A DNA stretch of 64,000 nt from JAKANT01 sp035502095 (GCA_035502095.1 DATJUX010000043.1:124001-188000); one strand, 5' to 3'; shown: positions 8,326 to 18,112, counted from the stretch's first letter. Numbers and translations: made by a program. Notes: generated by a model not told the origin, from the letters alone.

Positions 8326-9501
8326 CTACGAACGCGCAAAGACGATCGTCTCCCGCTCGAGAAGCCGTGCCTGCAGCGCGAGGCAGAACGCGGCCGCGCC
8401 GACGCAGACCGCACCGGGGATGAGCAGATCCATCGGCCCGATCGGATCGCCGCGCAGCGCACGCATGAGTACCGTGAGTTGGGAGACCGCCGGTACGAAC
8501 CATTGCCAGGGCGCATCGCGCACTGTCAGGAAGACCGGCACGATGGCCGAGAACTGCACGCCCATCGCGATGTAGCTGACATAGGTCTGTGCCTCCTTGT
8601 ACGTGCGGCCGAACGTCGCCGCGAGCATGTTGACCGCCGCCATGAGCGCCGCGAACGGAAGCAGCAGGGCGACGAAGATCGCGACTTCGCGCCACTCGAG
8701 CTGCATCAGCGCCGCCATGGTCTCGTTGGTGATCAGGCGCATCGAGACCATGAAGCCCGCCATGGTGAGCACCACGATCGCGAGCGAATAGGTCATCACG
8801 ACGCCCCATTTGCCGAGTACCAGCGCGCCGGTCGACAGCGGATTGCCGAGCAGCGGTTCGAGCGAGCCGCGCTCGCGTTCGCCCGCCGTGACGTCGATCG
8901 CCACCGAAAGCGCGCCGAACACCGCCACCATCAAGGCTGCCCAGGGCACCACGAAGAGGAGCTGCGCACCACGCGCCTGGTTCGGTGCGAGACTGACCTC
9001 ACGCACCTCCAGGGGTGCCAGCACCCCCGGGCTCACGCCGCGCGCGTACAGGCGCTGCACGCCGACCTCGCGATTGAATCCGGCCAGCAGGCGGATGCTG
9101 GACCTGACGACCGCCTGCGCCTTCTCGTGGCTGTCGTCGAAGACCGCTTGCACCTCGACCTGCTCGCCGCGCTCGAGCTTGCGTTCGAAGTCCGCCGGCG
9201 GAACCAGCACGGCGTTGCCCAAGCTGCCGCTGCGCAGCTGCTCGCGATAGCCCGCCGGTGCGGGGACGATGGTCGCGCCGGCACGCTGCAGGAAATTGAC
9301 GAGCGTCGGCGCGTATTCGGGATGGTCGATCACGACTTCGCGCTTCGCCACCTTCTCCTCGATGCCGCTCACGAAGTTCGAAAGCAGCAGGAAGACGACC
9401 GGGCCCGACAGCAGCGAGATGACCAGCGCGATCGTCCACGTGCGCCGGTCGCGCACGGCGTCGGTCAGCTCCTTGCGGAAGATCGTCCAGGAGATCGTCA
9501 C
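8326..9501 (-). CDS. ABC-2 type (NatB-like) transporter permease
   Basis: A 391-residue permease with one N-terminal helix (TIALVISLLSGPVVFLLLSN), a long exported region of about 130 residues, and about five C-terminal helices, including WAALMVAVFGALSVAIDVTAG and the GEREKGSLEPLL-like signature (GERERGSLEPLLGNP) of ABC-2 exporters. The layout matches NatB-type Na+ or antibiotic exporters. The GTG start at 9501 overlaps the stop of the ATPase gene (GTGA, 9498-9501), and the first residues VTISWTIFRKELTDAVRDRRT are typical of the family. It forms an exporter with the ATPase encoded upstream. Substrate is unknown. Confidence 0.85.
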   Translation of the reverse strand: MTISWTIFRKELTDAVRDRRTWTIALVISLLSGPVVFLLLSNFVSGIEEKVAKREVVIDHPEYAPTLVNFLQRAGATIVPAPAGYREQLRSGSLGNAVLVPPADFERKLERGEQVEVQAVFDDSHEKAQAVVRSSIRLLAGFNREVGVQRLYARGVSPGVLAPLEVREVSLAPNQARGAQLLFVVPWAALMVAVFGALSVAIDVTAGERERGSLEPLLGNPLSTGALVLGKWGVVMTYSLAIVVLTMAGFMVSMRLITNETMAALMQLEWREVAIFVALLLPFAALMAAVNMLAATFGRTYKEAQTYVSYIAMGVQFSAIVPVFLTVRDAPWQWFVPAVSQLTVLMRALRGDPIGPMDLLIPGAVCVGAAAFCLALQARLLERETIVFARS

Positions 9502-10286
9502 GCGTGCTCCTGCGCGGGTGCCGCGGCTGCCGGTTCGCGCCCGCCCGCGCCGAGCGCCAGCCGCACGAACGCGTCCTCGAGGTCTTGCGCGCCCGCCGCG
9601 CGGCACAGGTCGGCGGCGCTTCCGTGGGCGATCGTCCTGCCGTGCGCGACGATCACGATCTCGTCGCACAGCTGTTCGACCTCCTGCATGATGTGGGTGG
9701 AAAAGAGCAGGCACTTGCCCCGGTCGCGCAGGTGCCGCAGCAGCCGGCGCAACGCGCGCGTCGAGGTGACATCGAGGCCGTTGGTCGGCTCGTCCAGGAT
9801 CAGGTGGCGCGGGTCGTGGATCAGGGCACGCGCAAGCGCGACCTTCATGCGCTCGCCGCTTGAGAATCCGTCGGTGCGCCGATCGAGCAGTTCGCCCATG
9901 TCGAGCAGGTCGGCCAGCATCGCGAGGCGCTCGGCGCATTCGCCGCGCGGGACGCGCCGCAGGTCGGCATAGTAGGTGACGTTCTCGCGCGCGGTGAGGC
10001 GCGTGTAGAGCCCGCGCGCATCGGAGAGAACGCCCAGCTGCGCCCGCACCGCCACCGGATCGCCCGCGACGTCGAAACCGCCGACGGCGGCCGTGCCGCG
10101 ATCGGCGCGCATCAAGGTCGCCAGCACGCGCAGCGTCGTCGTCTTGCCGGCGCCGTTCGGGCCGAGCAGGGCGGTGATGCGCCCGTCCTGCGCACGGAAC
10201 GAGACGTCGATCACCGCGTTGACCACGCTGCGCGTTCCGCCGCGCCGGGCGATGAAGCTCTTCGCCAGTCCCGCGACCTCGATCAC
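9498..10286 (-). CDS. ABC transporter ATP-binding protein (NatA-like)
   Basis: A 262-residue ATPase: Walker A GPNGAGKTT, signature FSSGERMKVALARAL (a variant of LSGGQ), Walker B HLILDEPTNGLD and H-loop STHIMQEVE. It pairs with the ABC-2 permease directly downstream. The GTG at 10286 begins VIEVAGLAKSF, right at the start of the conserved domain, and overlaps the TGA of the hydrolase gene by four bases (GTGA, 10283-10286). Extending further upstream would run deep into the hydrolase gene in another frame. The chained overlaps suggest that the hydrolase, ATPase and permease are made together in fixed ratio. Confidence 0.9.
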   Translation of the reverse strand: MIEVAGLAKSFIARRGGTRSVVNAVIDVSFRAQDGRITALLGPNGAGKTTTLRVLATLMRADRGTAAVGGFDVAGDPVAVRAQLGVLSDARGLYTRLTARENVTYYADLRRVPRGECAERLAMLADLLDMGELLDRRTDGFSSGERMKVALARALIHDPRHLILDEPTNGLDVTSTRALRRLLRHLRDRGKCLLFSTHIMQEVEQLCDEIVIVAHGRTIAHGSAADLCRAAGAQDLEDAFVRLALGAGGREPAAAAPAQEHA

Positions 10287-11740
10287 TCGGAATCCCCGGT
10301 GGGCGGGCGGAAGAACGGCGGCGCCGGCAGGCGTTCCAGGCACGCGCCGTCGATGCCGTCGAACGAGGCCTGGCGCACGAAACGCGCGATCAGTTCGGGC
10401 GCGCATCCCTGCGCACTGATGCCGTGGCCGAGATTCGGGGCGATCAGGTGGCGACTGTTCGGCAGCGCCTTGGCCACCGTTGCCGCATGGCGCGGCGGCG
10501 TGGCCGGATCGGCGCCGCCGGAAAGGAGCAGGACGGGCACGGCCGCGGTGGGCAAGTCATAGAACTCCGCCGGCGCGGCCTGGTGCGGGACCTCCTTGCA
10601 GGCACGCTCGTAGAGATCGATGAAGCCGGTGCCGAAGCGGGTCGCGGCCGCGGCGGCGCGGTCGGACGCATCGATGCGGGGCATGTCCTCGGCGCAGATC
10701 ACCGCGAAGTGCATGCCCCAGGCAAGCTGCATCGAATCGTTCGATCCGAGCGCCGTCAGCATCGCCGCCAGCGGGGAGAAATCGTTGCGGAACGCGTGGT
10801 CGACCGCGTACGGAAGCATCACGGCGAGTTGCGGCGCGTAAAGCGGGGTGCGCAATGCCGCCAGCATAGATTCACGCGTGAACGGCAGCTGTTCCACCCG
10901 CCCGGTCACCGGGTCCGTGAGCGGGAGCGACACGGGTCGGGTGTCGAAGCGCCTGAACAGCGCGTCGGTCTGCGTCGCGAAGTCCGGATAGCGCGCGGCA
11001 CACGCCGCATCGCGCGCGCAGGCGGCGATCATCCGGTCGAGCGCGGCCTCGCCGTCGACCGCGAAGCTTGCCGGCAGCCGCATGTCCGGGGGCGCAACGC
11101 CGTCGAGCACGGCGGTGCGGACCCGGTCGGGGAACTGGCGCAGGTATTCGAGACCGACCCGCGTGCCGTACGACGCGCCCCAGAGGTTGATCTGCGCGGC
11201 GTGCAGGCGCATCCGCACGGCGTCGAGATCGCGCACTGCGATCCAGGTCGCATACTGGCGCGGGTCGGCATCGAGCGTGCGCAGGCACGCGCCGACGCGC
11301 GCGATCTGGCCGGCCACGTCGAAGGTATCGGCCAGGCGCGGTCGCTTCTCGTCGGGGTTGCACAAAAGCGGGTTCGACTTGCCGGTGCCGCGCTGGTCGA
11401 CGAACACGATGTCGCGGCGCGTGTTGACCTTCGCGAGCATCGGCACGACGACCGATGCGACCTGCGTCGCCGCCTGGCCCGGACCGCCGGCGAGGACGAA
11501 CAGCGGATCGGGCGCCTTGTTCTTGGCGAGCGCAGGGATCACCGCGAACTGGATCCCGATCCGGCGGCCACCGGTTGCGCGCGGATCTTCAGGGACCTCG
11601 ACGGTACCGCAGCGGACCTCCTGCGCAATTCCGTCCACCCGGCACGGCGCGAGTGCGTCGGTGACGGAGGCGGCGACCGATGTTTCGGGGGCGCCGAACG
11701 CAAGCAGGCAAGCGAGCGGCGGGAAAAACGCGATTCGCAT
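10283..11740 (-). CDS. secreted alpha/beta hydrolase, tripeptidyl/prolyl aminopeptidase-like (S33, TAP-like C-terminus)
   Basis: A 485-residue exported hydrolase. The N-terminus MRIAFFPPLACLLAFGAPETSVAAS is a signal peptide. Landmarks are the oxyanion strand LFVLAGGPGQAA, the DQRGTGKSN block, nucleophile GASYGTR (Ser), acid GGADPATPP (Asp) and NLGHGIS (His). This is the layout of SCO-type tripeptidyl aminopeptidases and proline iminopeptidase relatives, acting on peptides or esters in the periplasm. It is the first gene of an operon with an ABC exporter, to which it is coupled by a GTGA overlap. A 177-base gap separates it from the divergent quinone oxidoreductase gene, which probably holds promoters for both. 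Confidence 0.88.
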   Translation of the reverse strand: MRIAFFPPLACLLAFGAPETSVAASVTDALAPCRVDGIAQEVRCGTVEVPEDPRATGGRRIGIQFAVIPALAKNKAPDPLFVLAGGPGQAATQVASVVVPMLAKVNTRRDIVFVDQRGTGKSNPLLCNPDEKRPRLADTFDVAGQIARVGACLRTLDADPRQYATWIAVRDLDAVRMRLHAAQINLWGASYGTRVGLEYLRQFPDRVRTAVLDGVAPPDMRLPASFAVDGEAALDRMIAACARDAACAARYPDFATQTDALFRRFDTRPVSLPLTDPVTGRVEQLPFTRESMLAALRTPLYAPQLAVMLPYAVDHAFRNDFSPLAAMLTALGSNDSMQLAWGMHFAVICAEDMPRIDASDRAAAAATRFGTGFIDLYERACKEVPHQAAPAEFYDLPTAAVPVLLLSGGADPATPPRHAATVAKALPNSRHLIAPNLGHGISAQGCAPELIARFVRQASFDGIDGACLERLPAPPFFRPPTGDSE

Positions 11741-11916
11741 GGCGGGCGTGGCGGCTTGCGCCGGTCGACGGCACTCGGACAGGCGCGCAGCATAACGATG
11801 CGCGCGGGCCGACGAAGCGCACCGCGCGCCGCCACTAGAATCGTCCAGCTGTCTTGTGCGGTTCCTCCGGTCGGCTCATCGACCGGCGCGCGGTTTCTGA
11901 CTCCAGGGAGAACAGG

Positions 11917-12894
11917 ATGAAGGCAAGGGTGATCCAGGTACAGGAGCACGGCGGGCCAGAGGTACTCAAGCTGATCGAAAACGAGGTCGGCGATCCGGGC
12001 CCGGACGAAGTGCGCATCCGCCAGCACGCCATCGGCGTCAATTTCATCGATACCTACTATCGCAGCGGCCTGTACCCGCTCCCGCTGCCGCACGGCATCG
12101 GTTCCGAGGCCGCGGGCGTGGTCGAAGCGGTGGGCAGCAACGTCAAGTTCCTTAAGGAGGGCGATCGCGTCGCGTATCCGCAGAGTCCAGTGGGCGCCTA
12201 TGCCGACGTGCGCGTGATGCCGGCCGCGACGGTGCTGCGGCTGCCGGCCAAAGTCGGCTTCGAAGCAGCGGCCGCCATGATGCTGAAGGGGCTGACGGTC
12301 CAATACCTGTTCCGCCAGACCTATCGGCTGCAGGGCAACGAGACGATCCTGTTCCACGCCGCCGCCGGCGGCGTCGGCCTGATCGCCTGCCAGTGGGCGC
12401 GCGTGCTCGGCGTGAAGCTGATCGGCACCGTGTCGTCGCCCGAGAAAGCGGCGCTCGCGAAGCGTCACGGCGCCTGGGAGACGATCGACTACACCAGGGA
12501 AAACTTCGTCGAGCGCGTCAAGCAGCTCACCGGCGGTGCGAAGGTACCGGTGGCGTACGACGGCGTCGGCAAGGACACGTGGGAAGGTTCGCTCGACTGC
12601 CTGCAGCCGCGCGGGCTGATGGTGAGCTTCGGCAATGCATCCGGCCCGGTGACCGGCGTCAATCTCGGCATTCTCGCTGCGAAGGGATCGTTGTTCGTCA
12701 CGCGGCCGACCCTGGCCACCCATATCGTGCCACGCACGCGGCTGGAGGAATCGGCCGCCGAGATGTTCGACCTCGTCGGCCGCGGCAAGCTGAAGATCGA
12801 GATCGACCAGCGCTATGCGCTGGCCGATGCGATCAAGGCGCACACGGATCTCGCCGGGCGCAGGACGACCGGCTCGAGCGTGCTGCTGCCCTAG
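11917..12894 (+). CDS. qor: NADPH:quinone oxidoreductase, zinc-independent MDR family
   Basis: A 325-residue medium-chain dehydrogenase/reductase of the QOR class: MKARVIQVQEHGGPEVL start, IGVNFIDTYYRSGLYPL, IGSEAAGVVEAVG, and the nucleotide-binding AAAGGVGLIACQWA. There are no zinc-binding cysteine clusters. It reduces quinones (one-electron in the classic E. coli type) with NADPH in the cytosol. The ATG at 11917 has GGGAG at 11906-11910; an upstream in-frame start would add 21 residues outside the family pattern. It is divergent from the hydrolase operon and is followed after 27 bases by an MFS gene on the same strand, so the two may be cotranscribed. Confidence 0.93.
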   Translation: MKARVIQVQEHGGPEVLKLIENEVGDPGPDEVRIRQHAIGVNFIDTYYRSGLYPLPLPHGIGSEAAGVVEAVGSNVKFLKEGDRVAYPQSPVGAYADVRVMPAATVLRLPAKVGFEAAAAMMLKGLTVQYLFRQTYRLQGNETILFHAAAGGVGLIACQWARVLGVKLIGTVSSPEKAALAKRHGAWETIDYTRENFVERVKQLTGGAKVPVAYDGVGKDTWEGSLDCLQPRGLMVSFGNASGPVTGVNLGILAAKGSLFVTRPTLATHIVPRTRLEESAAEMFDLVGRGKLKIEIDQRYALADAIKAHTDLAGRRTTGSSVLLP

Positions 12895-12921
12895 AGCGAC
12901 CGCCCCCGCGACGATGCCGCG

Positions 12922-14118
12922 TTGAACGACGACTCCGCGGCCGCCACGACCCAGGAGCGGCGGCTGATCGTGACGCTTTCGCTGGCCGCGTTCGGCAGCG
13001 CGATGTCGATGCGCGTGGCCGACGCGCAGTTACCCGCGCTCGCCGCGACGTTCGGCGTGGGCCTGGCCGGGGCGGCGCAGGTGATCACGGTGTTCTCGGT
13101 CGCCTACGGCCTGCTCCAGCTTGCCTACGGACCGTTCGGAGACCGGCACGGCAAGTGGCGCGTGGTCACGCTCGCCGTGCTGGCTTCGGCGGCGACCGCG
13201 TTCGCATGCGCGGTCGCGAGTGACTTCACGGTGCTGCTGGTCGCCCGTGCCGCTGCCGGTGCGACGTGCGCCGGCATTATTCCGCTGTCGATGGCCTGGA
13301 TCGGCGACGCAGTTGCCTACGAGCGGCGCCAACCGGTGCTCGCGCGCTTCCTCACCGGCCAGATCGCCGGCATGGCATCGGGCCAGTGGCTGGGCGGCGT
13401 CGCCTCCGACTACTTCAACTGGCGCGTGCCGTTTGCGTTGCTGACCGCCTGCTTCCTGCTGTCCGGCGTGTTGCTGTGGCGCATGCACGAGCTGGCGACC
13501 GTCGTTGCGCCCCACGTGGCGCGCAGCGGGCGCCTGTTGCGTGAGGCGCGTTACGTGCTGAGGGAGCCCTGGGCGCGCGTCGTGCTCTGCGTGGTGTTCC
13601 TCGAAGGGGCGATCCTGTACGGGCCGTTCGCATTCCTCGCCACCCACTTTCACCTGCAGACCGGCGTCTCGCTCGCCGCAGCCGGCGCCCTTGTCACGCT
13701 GTTCGCGCTCGGCGGCCTGCTGTTCGCACTCGCCTCGCGCCGCCTGGTGCCGCGCCTCGGCGAAAGCGGCCTGGCGCGCGGCGGTGGTGCGCTGATCCTG
13801 TTCGGCCTGCTGTTCGCCGCGTGGTCGCCCTGGTGGTGGACCGCACCGCTGGCGTGCGTCGCCGCCGGCCTCGGCTTCTACATGTTTCACAACACGCTGC
13901 AGACCAACGCAACGCAGATGGCGCCGCAGGCGCGCGGTCTTGCCGTGTCGCTGTTCGCAGCGGGCTTTTTCCTCGGCCAGACGAGCGGTGTCGCGGTGGC
14001 CGCGCTCGCGGTCGAACGTTTCGGCACTCAGCGCGTGCTCGCGGCCGGCGCTGCCGGCGTGCTGGTCGTGGCGTTTGCCTTCGCGCGCTTGCGCACGCGG
14101 CGCGGCACCGCCGGGTGA
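12922..14118 (+). CDS. MFS transporter, 12-helix, probable TTG start
   Basis: A 398-residue major facilitator with the motif A variant YGPFGDRHGKWR after the second helix and around twelve hydrophobic segments, resembling arabinose-efflux/YbjJ-like or Bcr-like exporters. No in-frame ATG lies near the expected start. TTG at 12922 gives MNDDSAAATTQERRLIVTLS, which leads straight into the first helix, so I take it as the start. It follows the quinone oxidoreductase with 27 bases between and ends 13 bases before the converging stop of the PPi-PFK gene. The substrate cannot be deduced. Confidence 0.8.
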   Translation: MNDDSAAATTQERRLIVTLSLAAFGSAMSMRVADAQLPALAATFGVGLAGAAQVITVFSVAYGLLQLAYGPFGDRHGKWRVVTLAVLASAATAFACAVASDFTVLLVARAAAGATCAGIIPLSMAWIGDAVAYERRQPVLARFLTGQIAGMASGQWLGGVASDYFNWRVPFALLTACFLLSGVLLWRMHELATVVAPHVARSGRLLREARYVLREPWARVVLCVVFLEGAILYGPFAFLATHFHLQTGVSLAAAGALVTLFALGGLLFALASRRLVPRLGESGLARGGGALILFGLLFAAWSPWWWTAPLACVAAGLGFYMFHNTLQTNATQMAPQARGLAVSLFAAGFFLGQTSGVAVAALAVERFGTQRVLAAGAAGVLVVAFAFARLRTRRGTAG

Positions 14119-14131
14119 GCGGGTCGGCGAA

Positions 14132-15382
14132 TCAGGCCAGCTTGAAGTCGGGCAGCTTCTTCGGCACGGCGACGTTGTTCAGCGTGACGAAGCGCGGCAG
14201 GCCGTTTTCGTACGGCGGATAGTCCTCGCCGCCGATCAGCGGATACAGGTATTCGCGGCACGGATCGGTGATGCCGTAGCCGTCGTTCGAGATGAAGTCG
14301 CGCGGCATGAACTTCTCCACGTTTGCGACCTGCGCAAGCGGTGCCATGCCGATCTCCCACACGTACGGACGCGACGACTTGCGCACCACGGTCGGCATCA
14401 CCGCATTGTGGCCCGCGAGTGCGTACCCGACCGCGGCCTTGCCGACGGCGTAGGCCTGGTCGACGTCGGTCCTCGACGCAAGGTGGCGCGCCGCGCGTTG
14501 CAGGTAGTCCGCCACCGCCCAGTGGAACTTGTAGCCCAGCGCTTCCTTGACCATGCCGGCGACGACCGGCGCAGCGCCGCCCAGTTGGGCGTGGCCGAAG
14601 GCATCGCGCGAACCCTGCTCGGCAAGGAACTTTCCGTCGGGTCCGTGACAGCCTTCGGAGACCACGACCGTGCAGAAGTCGTGCTCCTCGACCCTGGCCT
14701 TGACCGCCGCGAGAAAGCGCTCGCGGTCGAACTCGATCTCGGGGAACAGCGTGACCACCGGGATGTCCTGGTCGGCGACGAGCGCCCCGGCCGCCGCGAT
14801 CCAGCCGGCGTGGCGCCCCATCACCTCGATCACGAACACCTTGGTCGAAGTGCGGCTCATGGAGCGCACGTCGTAGGATGCTTCGAGGGTCGAGGTAGCG
14901 ATGTACTTCGCGACCGAACCGAATCCGGGACAGTTGTCGGTCACCGGCAGGTCGTTGTCGACGGTCTTGGGTACGTGGATGGCCTGAATCGGATAGCCCA
15001 TCGCCTCCGACAGCTGCGACACCTTGTAGCAGGTGTCGGCCGAATCGCCGCCGCCGTTGTAGAAGAAATAGCCGATGTCGTGCGCCTTGAAGACCTCGAT
15101 CAGGCGCTCGTATTCGCGCCGGTTCTTGTCGAGTCCCTTCAGCTTGAAGCGGCACGACCCGAAAGCGCCAGCCGGCGTCGTGCGCAGCGCGGCGATGTTG
15201 GCGGCGCTCTCGGCGCCGGTGTCGATCAGGTCCTCGGTGAGCGCACCGATGATGCCGTTGCGCCCCGCATAGACGGCGCCGATCCGCTCCGGGTGGGCGC
15301 GCGCGGCCTCGATGACGCCGCAGGCCGAGGCGTTGATGACGGCGGTCACGCCGCCGGACTGGGCGTAGAAGGCGTTCTTCAT
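14132..15382 (-). CDS. pfp: PPi-dependent 6-phosphofructokinase (diphosphate:fructose-6-phosphate phosphotransferase)
   Basis: A 416-residue phosphofructokinase. Near residue 105 it has FFYNGGGDSADT, where ATP enzymes have GGDGS. The catalytic loop reads PKTVDNDL, with Lys where ATP-dependent enzymes have Gly (PGTIDNDI). Asp and Lys at these two places are the known marks of PPi use. The substrate-binding VIEVMGRHAGW block is intact. The enzyme makes fructose 1,6-bisphosphate reversibly from F6P and PPi, and so serves both glycolysis and gluconeogenesis in the cytosol. It is the second gene after pepN on this strand, 21 bases downstream. Confidence 0.93.
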   Translation of the reverse strand: MKNAFYAQSGGVTAVINASACGVIEAARAHPERIGAVYAGRNGIIGALTEDLIDTGAESAANIAALRTTPAGAFGSCRFKLKGLDKNRREYERLIEVFKAHDIGYFFYNGGGDSADTCYKVSQLSEAMGYPIQAIHVPKTVDNDLPVTDNCPGFGSVAKYIATSTLEASYDVRSMSRTSTKVFVIEVMGRHAGWIAAAGALVADQDIPVVTLFPEIEFDRERFLAAVKARVEEHDFCTVVVSEGCHGPDGKFLAEQGSRDAFGHAQLGGAAPVVAGMVKEALGYKFHWAVADYLQRAARHLASRTDVDQAYAVGKAAVGYALAGHNAVMPTVVRKSSRPYVWEIGMAPLAQVANVEKFMPRDFISNDGYGITDPCREYLYPLIGGEDYPPYENGLPRFVTLNNVAVPKKLPDFKLA

Positions 15383-15403
15383 GAGCGATGGTCGGGTGAG
15401 AAA

Positions 15404-18112
15404 CTAGGCTTCGAGCGATTTCGTGACGATCTCGCGCACGTCGCGCGAAAGTCCCGGCGCCCGTACCACCTCCGCGAGCGCCTGCCGCATGCGGCGCTGC
15501 CGGTCGGGGGTGAACTTGCGCCAGCGGTCGAGCGAGCGCGCGAGCCGCGCGGCGACGGTCGGATTGATCCGGTCGAGCAGTTGCACCTGCTCGAGCCAGA
15601 ACACGTAGCCGGAGCCGTCGGCACGGTGGAATTCGGCCGGATTGTTGTTGCAGAACCCGCTCACGAGCGCATAGACGTTGTTCGGGTTGGCGGTCGAGTA
15701 CGCGGGATGCCGCAGCAGCATGCGCACGCGCGCCAGCACTGGCGGTTCGCCCGCGAGGCCGGCGGCGGTCGCCTGCACGTTGAACCACTTGTTCATGAGC
15801 AGCGGCTCGCGCGCCCAGTCGCGCGCCAGGCGCAAGAGGATCTCCACCTTGAACGGGGCGGGGCTGCTGACGATCGCGGTCAAGGCCGCCTGGACGTCGG
15901 TCATGTTGTCGGCGCGCTCCAGCTGGCGCCGCGCCAGTTCGACGCTTTCCTCCGCGCCGCTGTCGACCAGGTAGCTCAAGGCGAGATTGCGCAGGCCGCG
16001 CCGGCCCGCGGAAGCGGCATCCGGCGAATACGGACCCGGTGTCTGATGCGTCTCGTACGCTTCCAGCAGGCTGGTGCGCAGGCGACGCCCGATTTCGCGC
16101 CGCACGTACTGGCGCGCGGCGCGGATAGCCTCCGGATCGACCATCGCGCGCTGCTCGGCAAGGAACGATTCGGCCGGCAACTGCAGCGCCTGTTCCTTGA
16201 ACGCGGGGGCAAGGGAGCGGTCCAGCAGCGTGTGTTCGAACACCTCGAACAGCACGTCGTCGAGCTGCGCCGGCCGCTCGGTTTCGAACGCATCGGTGAC
16301 CGCGATCAAGCGCGCCACGGCCAGGCGCTGGCCGGCTTCCCAACGGTTGAATCCATCGGTGTCACGCGCGGCCAGGAACGCGAGCTCAGGATCGTCGTAA
16401 CGGCACTCGACGATGACCGGCGCCGAGAAATCGCGCGCCAGCGACAGGATCGGCGCGACCGGCACGTCGACGAAACGGAACGTCTGCGTCGTCTGCGCCA
16501 GCTCGAGCACCCGCGTCGTGCCGCCCGCCTGCGCTTCGCCTTCGAAGCGCAGCGCGAGGTCGGTGCCTTCGGACGAGAGCAGGCCAAGCGCCAGCGGGAT
16601 GAGGAAGCTTTCCTTCTGCGGCTGACCCGGCGTAGGCGGACACGCCTGCGAAAGCGTCAGCTCGAAGGTGTGCGCCGTGGGGTCATAGCGGCTCGCCACC
16701 GCGACGCGCGGCGTGCCGGCCTGCGAATACCAGCGCACGAACTGCGCGCGCCGTGCCGGGTCGAGGCGGTCGGGGTTCGCATCGGCCATCGCCGAGACGA
16801 AGTCCTCGCAGGTGACGGCCTGGCCGTCATGGCGCTTGAAGTAGAGCGCGATGCCGCGCCGGAACCCTTCGCGGCCGAGGATCGTCTGCAGCATGCGCAC
16901 GACCTCGGCGCCCTTCTCGTACACCGTCGCGGTATAGAAGTTGCCGATCTCCTGGTAGGAGTCGGGACGCACGGGATGGGCGAGCGGACCAGCGTCCTCG
17001 GGAAACTGCGCCGCGCGCAAGGTCCGCACGTCCTCGATGCGCTTGACGGAACGCGCCCACGCGCCCGTATCGCCGTGCGCGGCGCTGTCGCCCAGCATCA
17101 TGTCGGCGGAGAACTCCTGGTCGCGGAATACCGTCAGGCCTTCCTTGAGGCTGAGCTGAAACCAGTCGCGGCAGGTGACGCGGTTGCCGGTCCAGTTGTG
17201 GAAGTACTCGTGCCCGACGATCGATTCGATGTTGGCGAAGTCGGCGTCGGTCGCCACGGCCGGATTGGCCAGCACGTACTTGGCGTTGAAGATGTTGAGG
17301 CCCTTGTTCTCCATCGCGCCCATGTTGAAGTCGTGCGACGCGACGATCATGAAGCGGTCTAGATCCAGTTCGAGGCCGAAGCGCTGCTCGTCCCAGCGAA
17401 TCGAGCGCTTGAGGCTCTCCATGGCGTGGGCGGTCTTGTCGTTCTGGCCCGGCTCGACCCAGATCTGCAGCAGCACGTCGCGTCCCGAGCGCGTGCGCAT
17501 GCGCTCCTCGCGGCACTCGAAGCGGCCGGCGACGAGGGCGAACAGGTAAGAGGGCTTCGGGAACGGATCCTCCCAGCGCGCGAAGTGGCGCCCTTGCGGC
17601 AGGTCGCCCTTGCCGACCAGGTTTCCGTTGGCGAGCAGGACCGGAAACCTTTCCTTGTCGGCGCGCAGTGTGACCGCGTAGGTCGCCATCACGTCCGGGC
17701 GATCCACGAAGAACGTGATGCGCCGGAAACCCTCGGCTTCGCATTGCGTGAACAGGCTGCCGTGCGACAGGAACAGGCCCATCAGCTCGGTGTTGCGGTC
17801 CGGCGCGATCGTGTTGCGGATCCGCACGCGCGCCCGCTCGGTCGCGGACCCGAGCGGAACGGTCAGCCTGCCGTCGGCAAGATCGAAGTTCGCGCCGGGG
17901 CGATCGTCGACTTCGACCCCGAGCAGCTGCAGGTTCTCGCCGTCGAGCACGAGCGGCCCGGAGCCCGCGCCCGGATTGCGCCGCACCTCGAGTTGCGCCT
18001 CCACCGTCGTCGAAACCGGATCGAGATCGAATGCGAGTTCGATCCGGTCCACCAGGAATTCGGGCGGCCGATAGTCTTCGCGCCGGACGGTGACGACCTT
18101 TTCGTTGCGCAT
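15404..18112 (-). CDS. pepN: aminopeptidase N (M1 family)
   Basis: A 902-residue M1 zinc aminopeptidase of full length (E. coli PepN has about 870 residues). The GAMEN motif appears as NMGAMENKGLNIFN, and the zinc site as HEYFHNW followed by LKEGLTVFRDQEFS, giving the HExxH-x18-E pattern. The C-terminal helical domain is complete. It removes N-terminal residues from peptides in the cytosol or periplasm during protein turnover. The ATG at 18112 begins MRNEKVVTVRREDYRPP, a normal family start. The PPi-PFK gene follows closely and may be cotranscribed. Confidence 0.96.
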   Translation of the reverse strand: MRNEKVVTVRREDYRPPEFLVDRIELAFDLDPVSTTVEAQLEVRRNPGAGSGPLVLDGENLQLLGVEVDDRPGANFDLADGRLTVPLGSATERARVRIRNTIAPDRNTELMGLFLSHGSLFTQCEAEGFRRITFFVDRPDVMATYAVTLRADKERFPVLLANGNLVGKGDLPQGRHFARWEDPFPKPSYLFALVAGRFECREERMRTRSGRDVLLQIWVEPGQNDKTAHAMESLKRSIRWDEQRFGLELDLDRFMIVASHDFNMGAMENKGLNIFNAKYVLANPAVATDADFANIESIVGHEYFHNWTGNRVTCRDWFQLSLKEGLTVFRDQEFSADMMLGDSAAHGDTGAWARSVKRIEDVRTLRAAQFPEDAGPLAHPVRPDSYQEIGNFYTATVYEKGAEVVRMLQTILGREGFRRGIALYFKRHDGQAVTCEDFVSAMADANPDRLDPARRAQFVRWYSQAGTPRVAVASRYDPTAHTFELTLSQACPPTPGQPQKESFLIPLALGLLSSEGTDLALRFEGEAQAGGTTRVLELAQTTQTFRFVDVPVAPILSLARDFSAPVIVECRYDDPELAFLAARDTDGFNRWEAGQRLAVARLIAVTDAFETERPAQLDDVLFEVFEHTLLDRSLAPAFKEQALQLPAESFLAEQRAMVDPEAIRAARQYVRREIGRRLRTSLLEAYETHQTPGPYSPDAASAGRRGLRNLALSYLVDSGAEESVELARRQLERADNMTDVQAALTAIVSSPAPFKVEILLRLARDWAREPLLMNKWFNVQATAAGLAGEPPVLARVRMLLRHPAYSTANPNNVYALVSGFCNNNPAEFHRADGSGYVFWLEQVQLLDRINPTVAARLARSLDRWRKFTPDRQRRMRQALAEVVRAPGLSRDVREIVTKSLEA

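Noticed and set aside
13940..17362. Very long plus-strand frame opposite pfp and pepN (over 1100 codons)
   Set aside because: It is antisense to two recognisable enzymes and has Arg/Ala/Gly-rich low-complexity translation with no family signature; high GC creates such open antisense frames.
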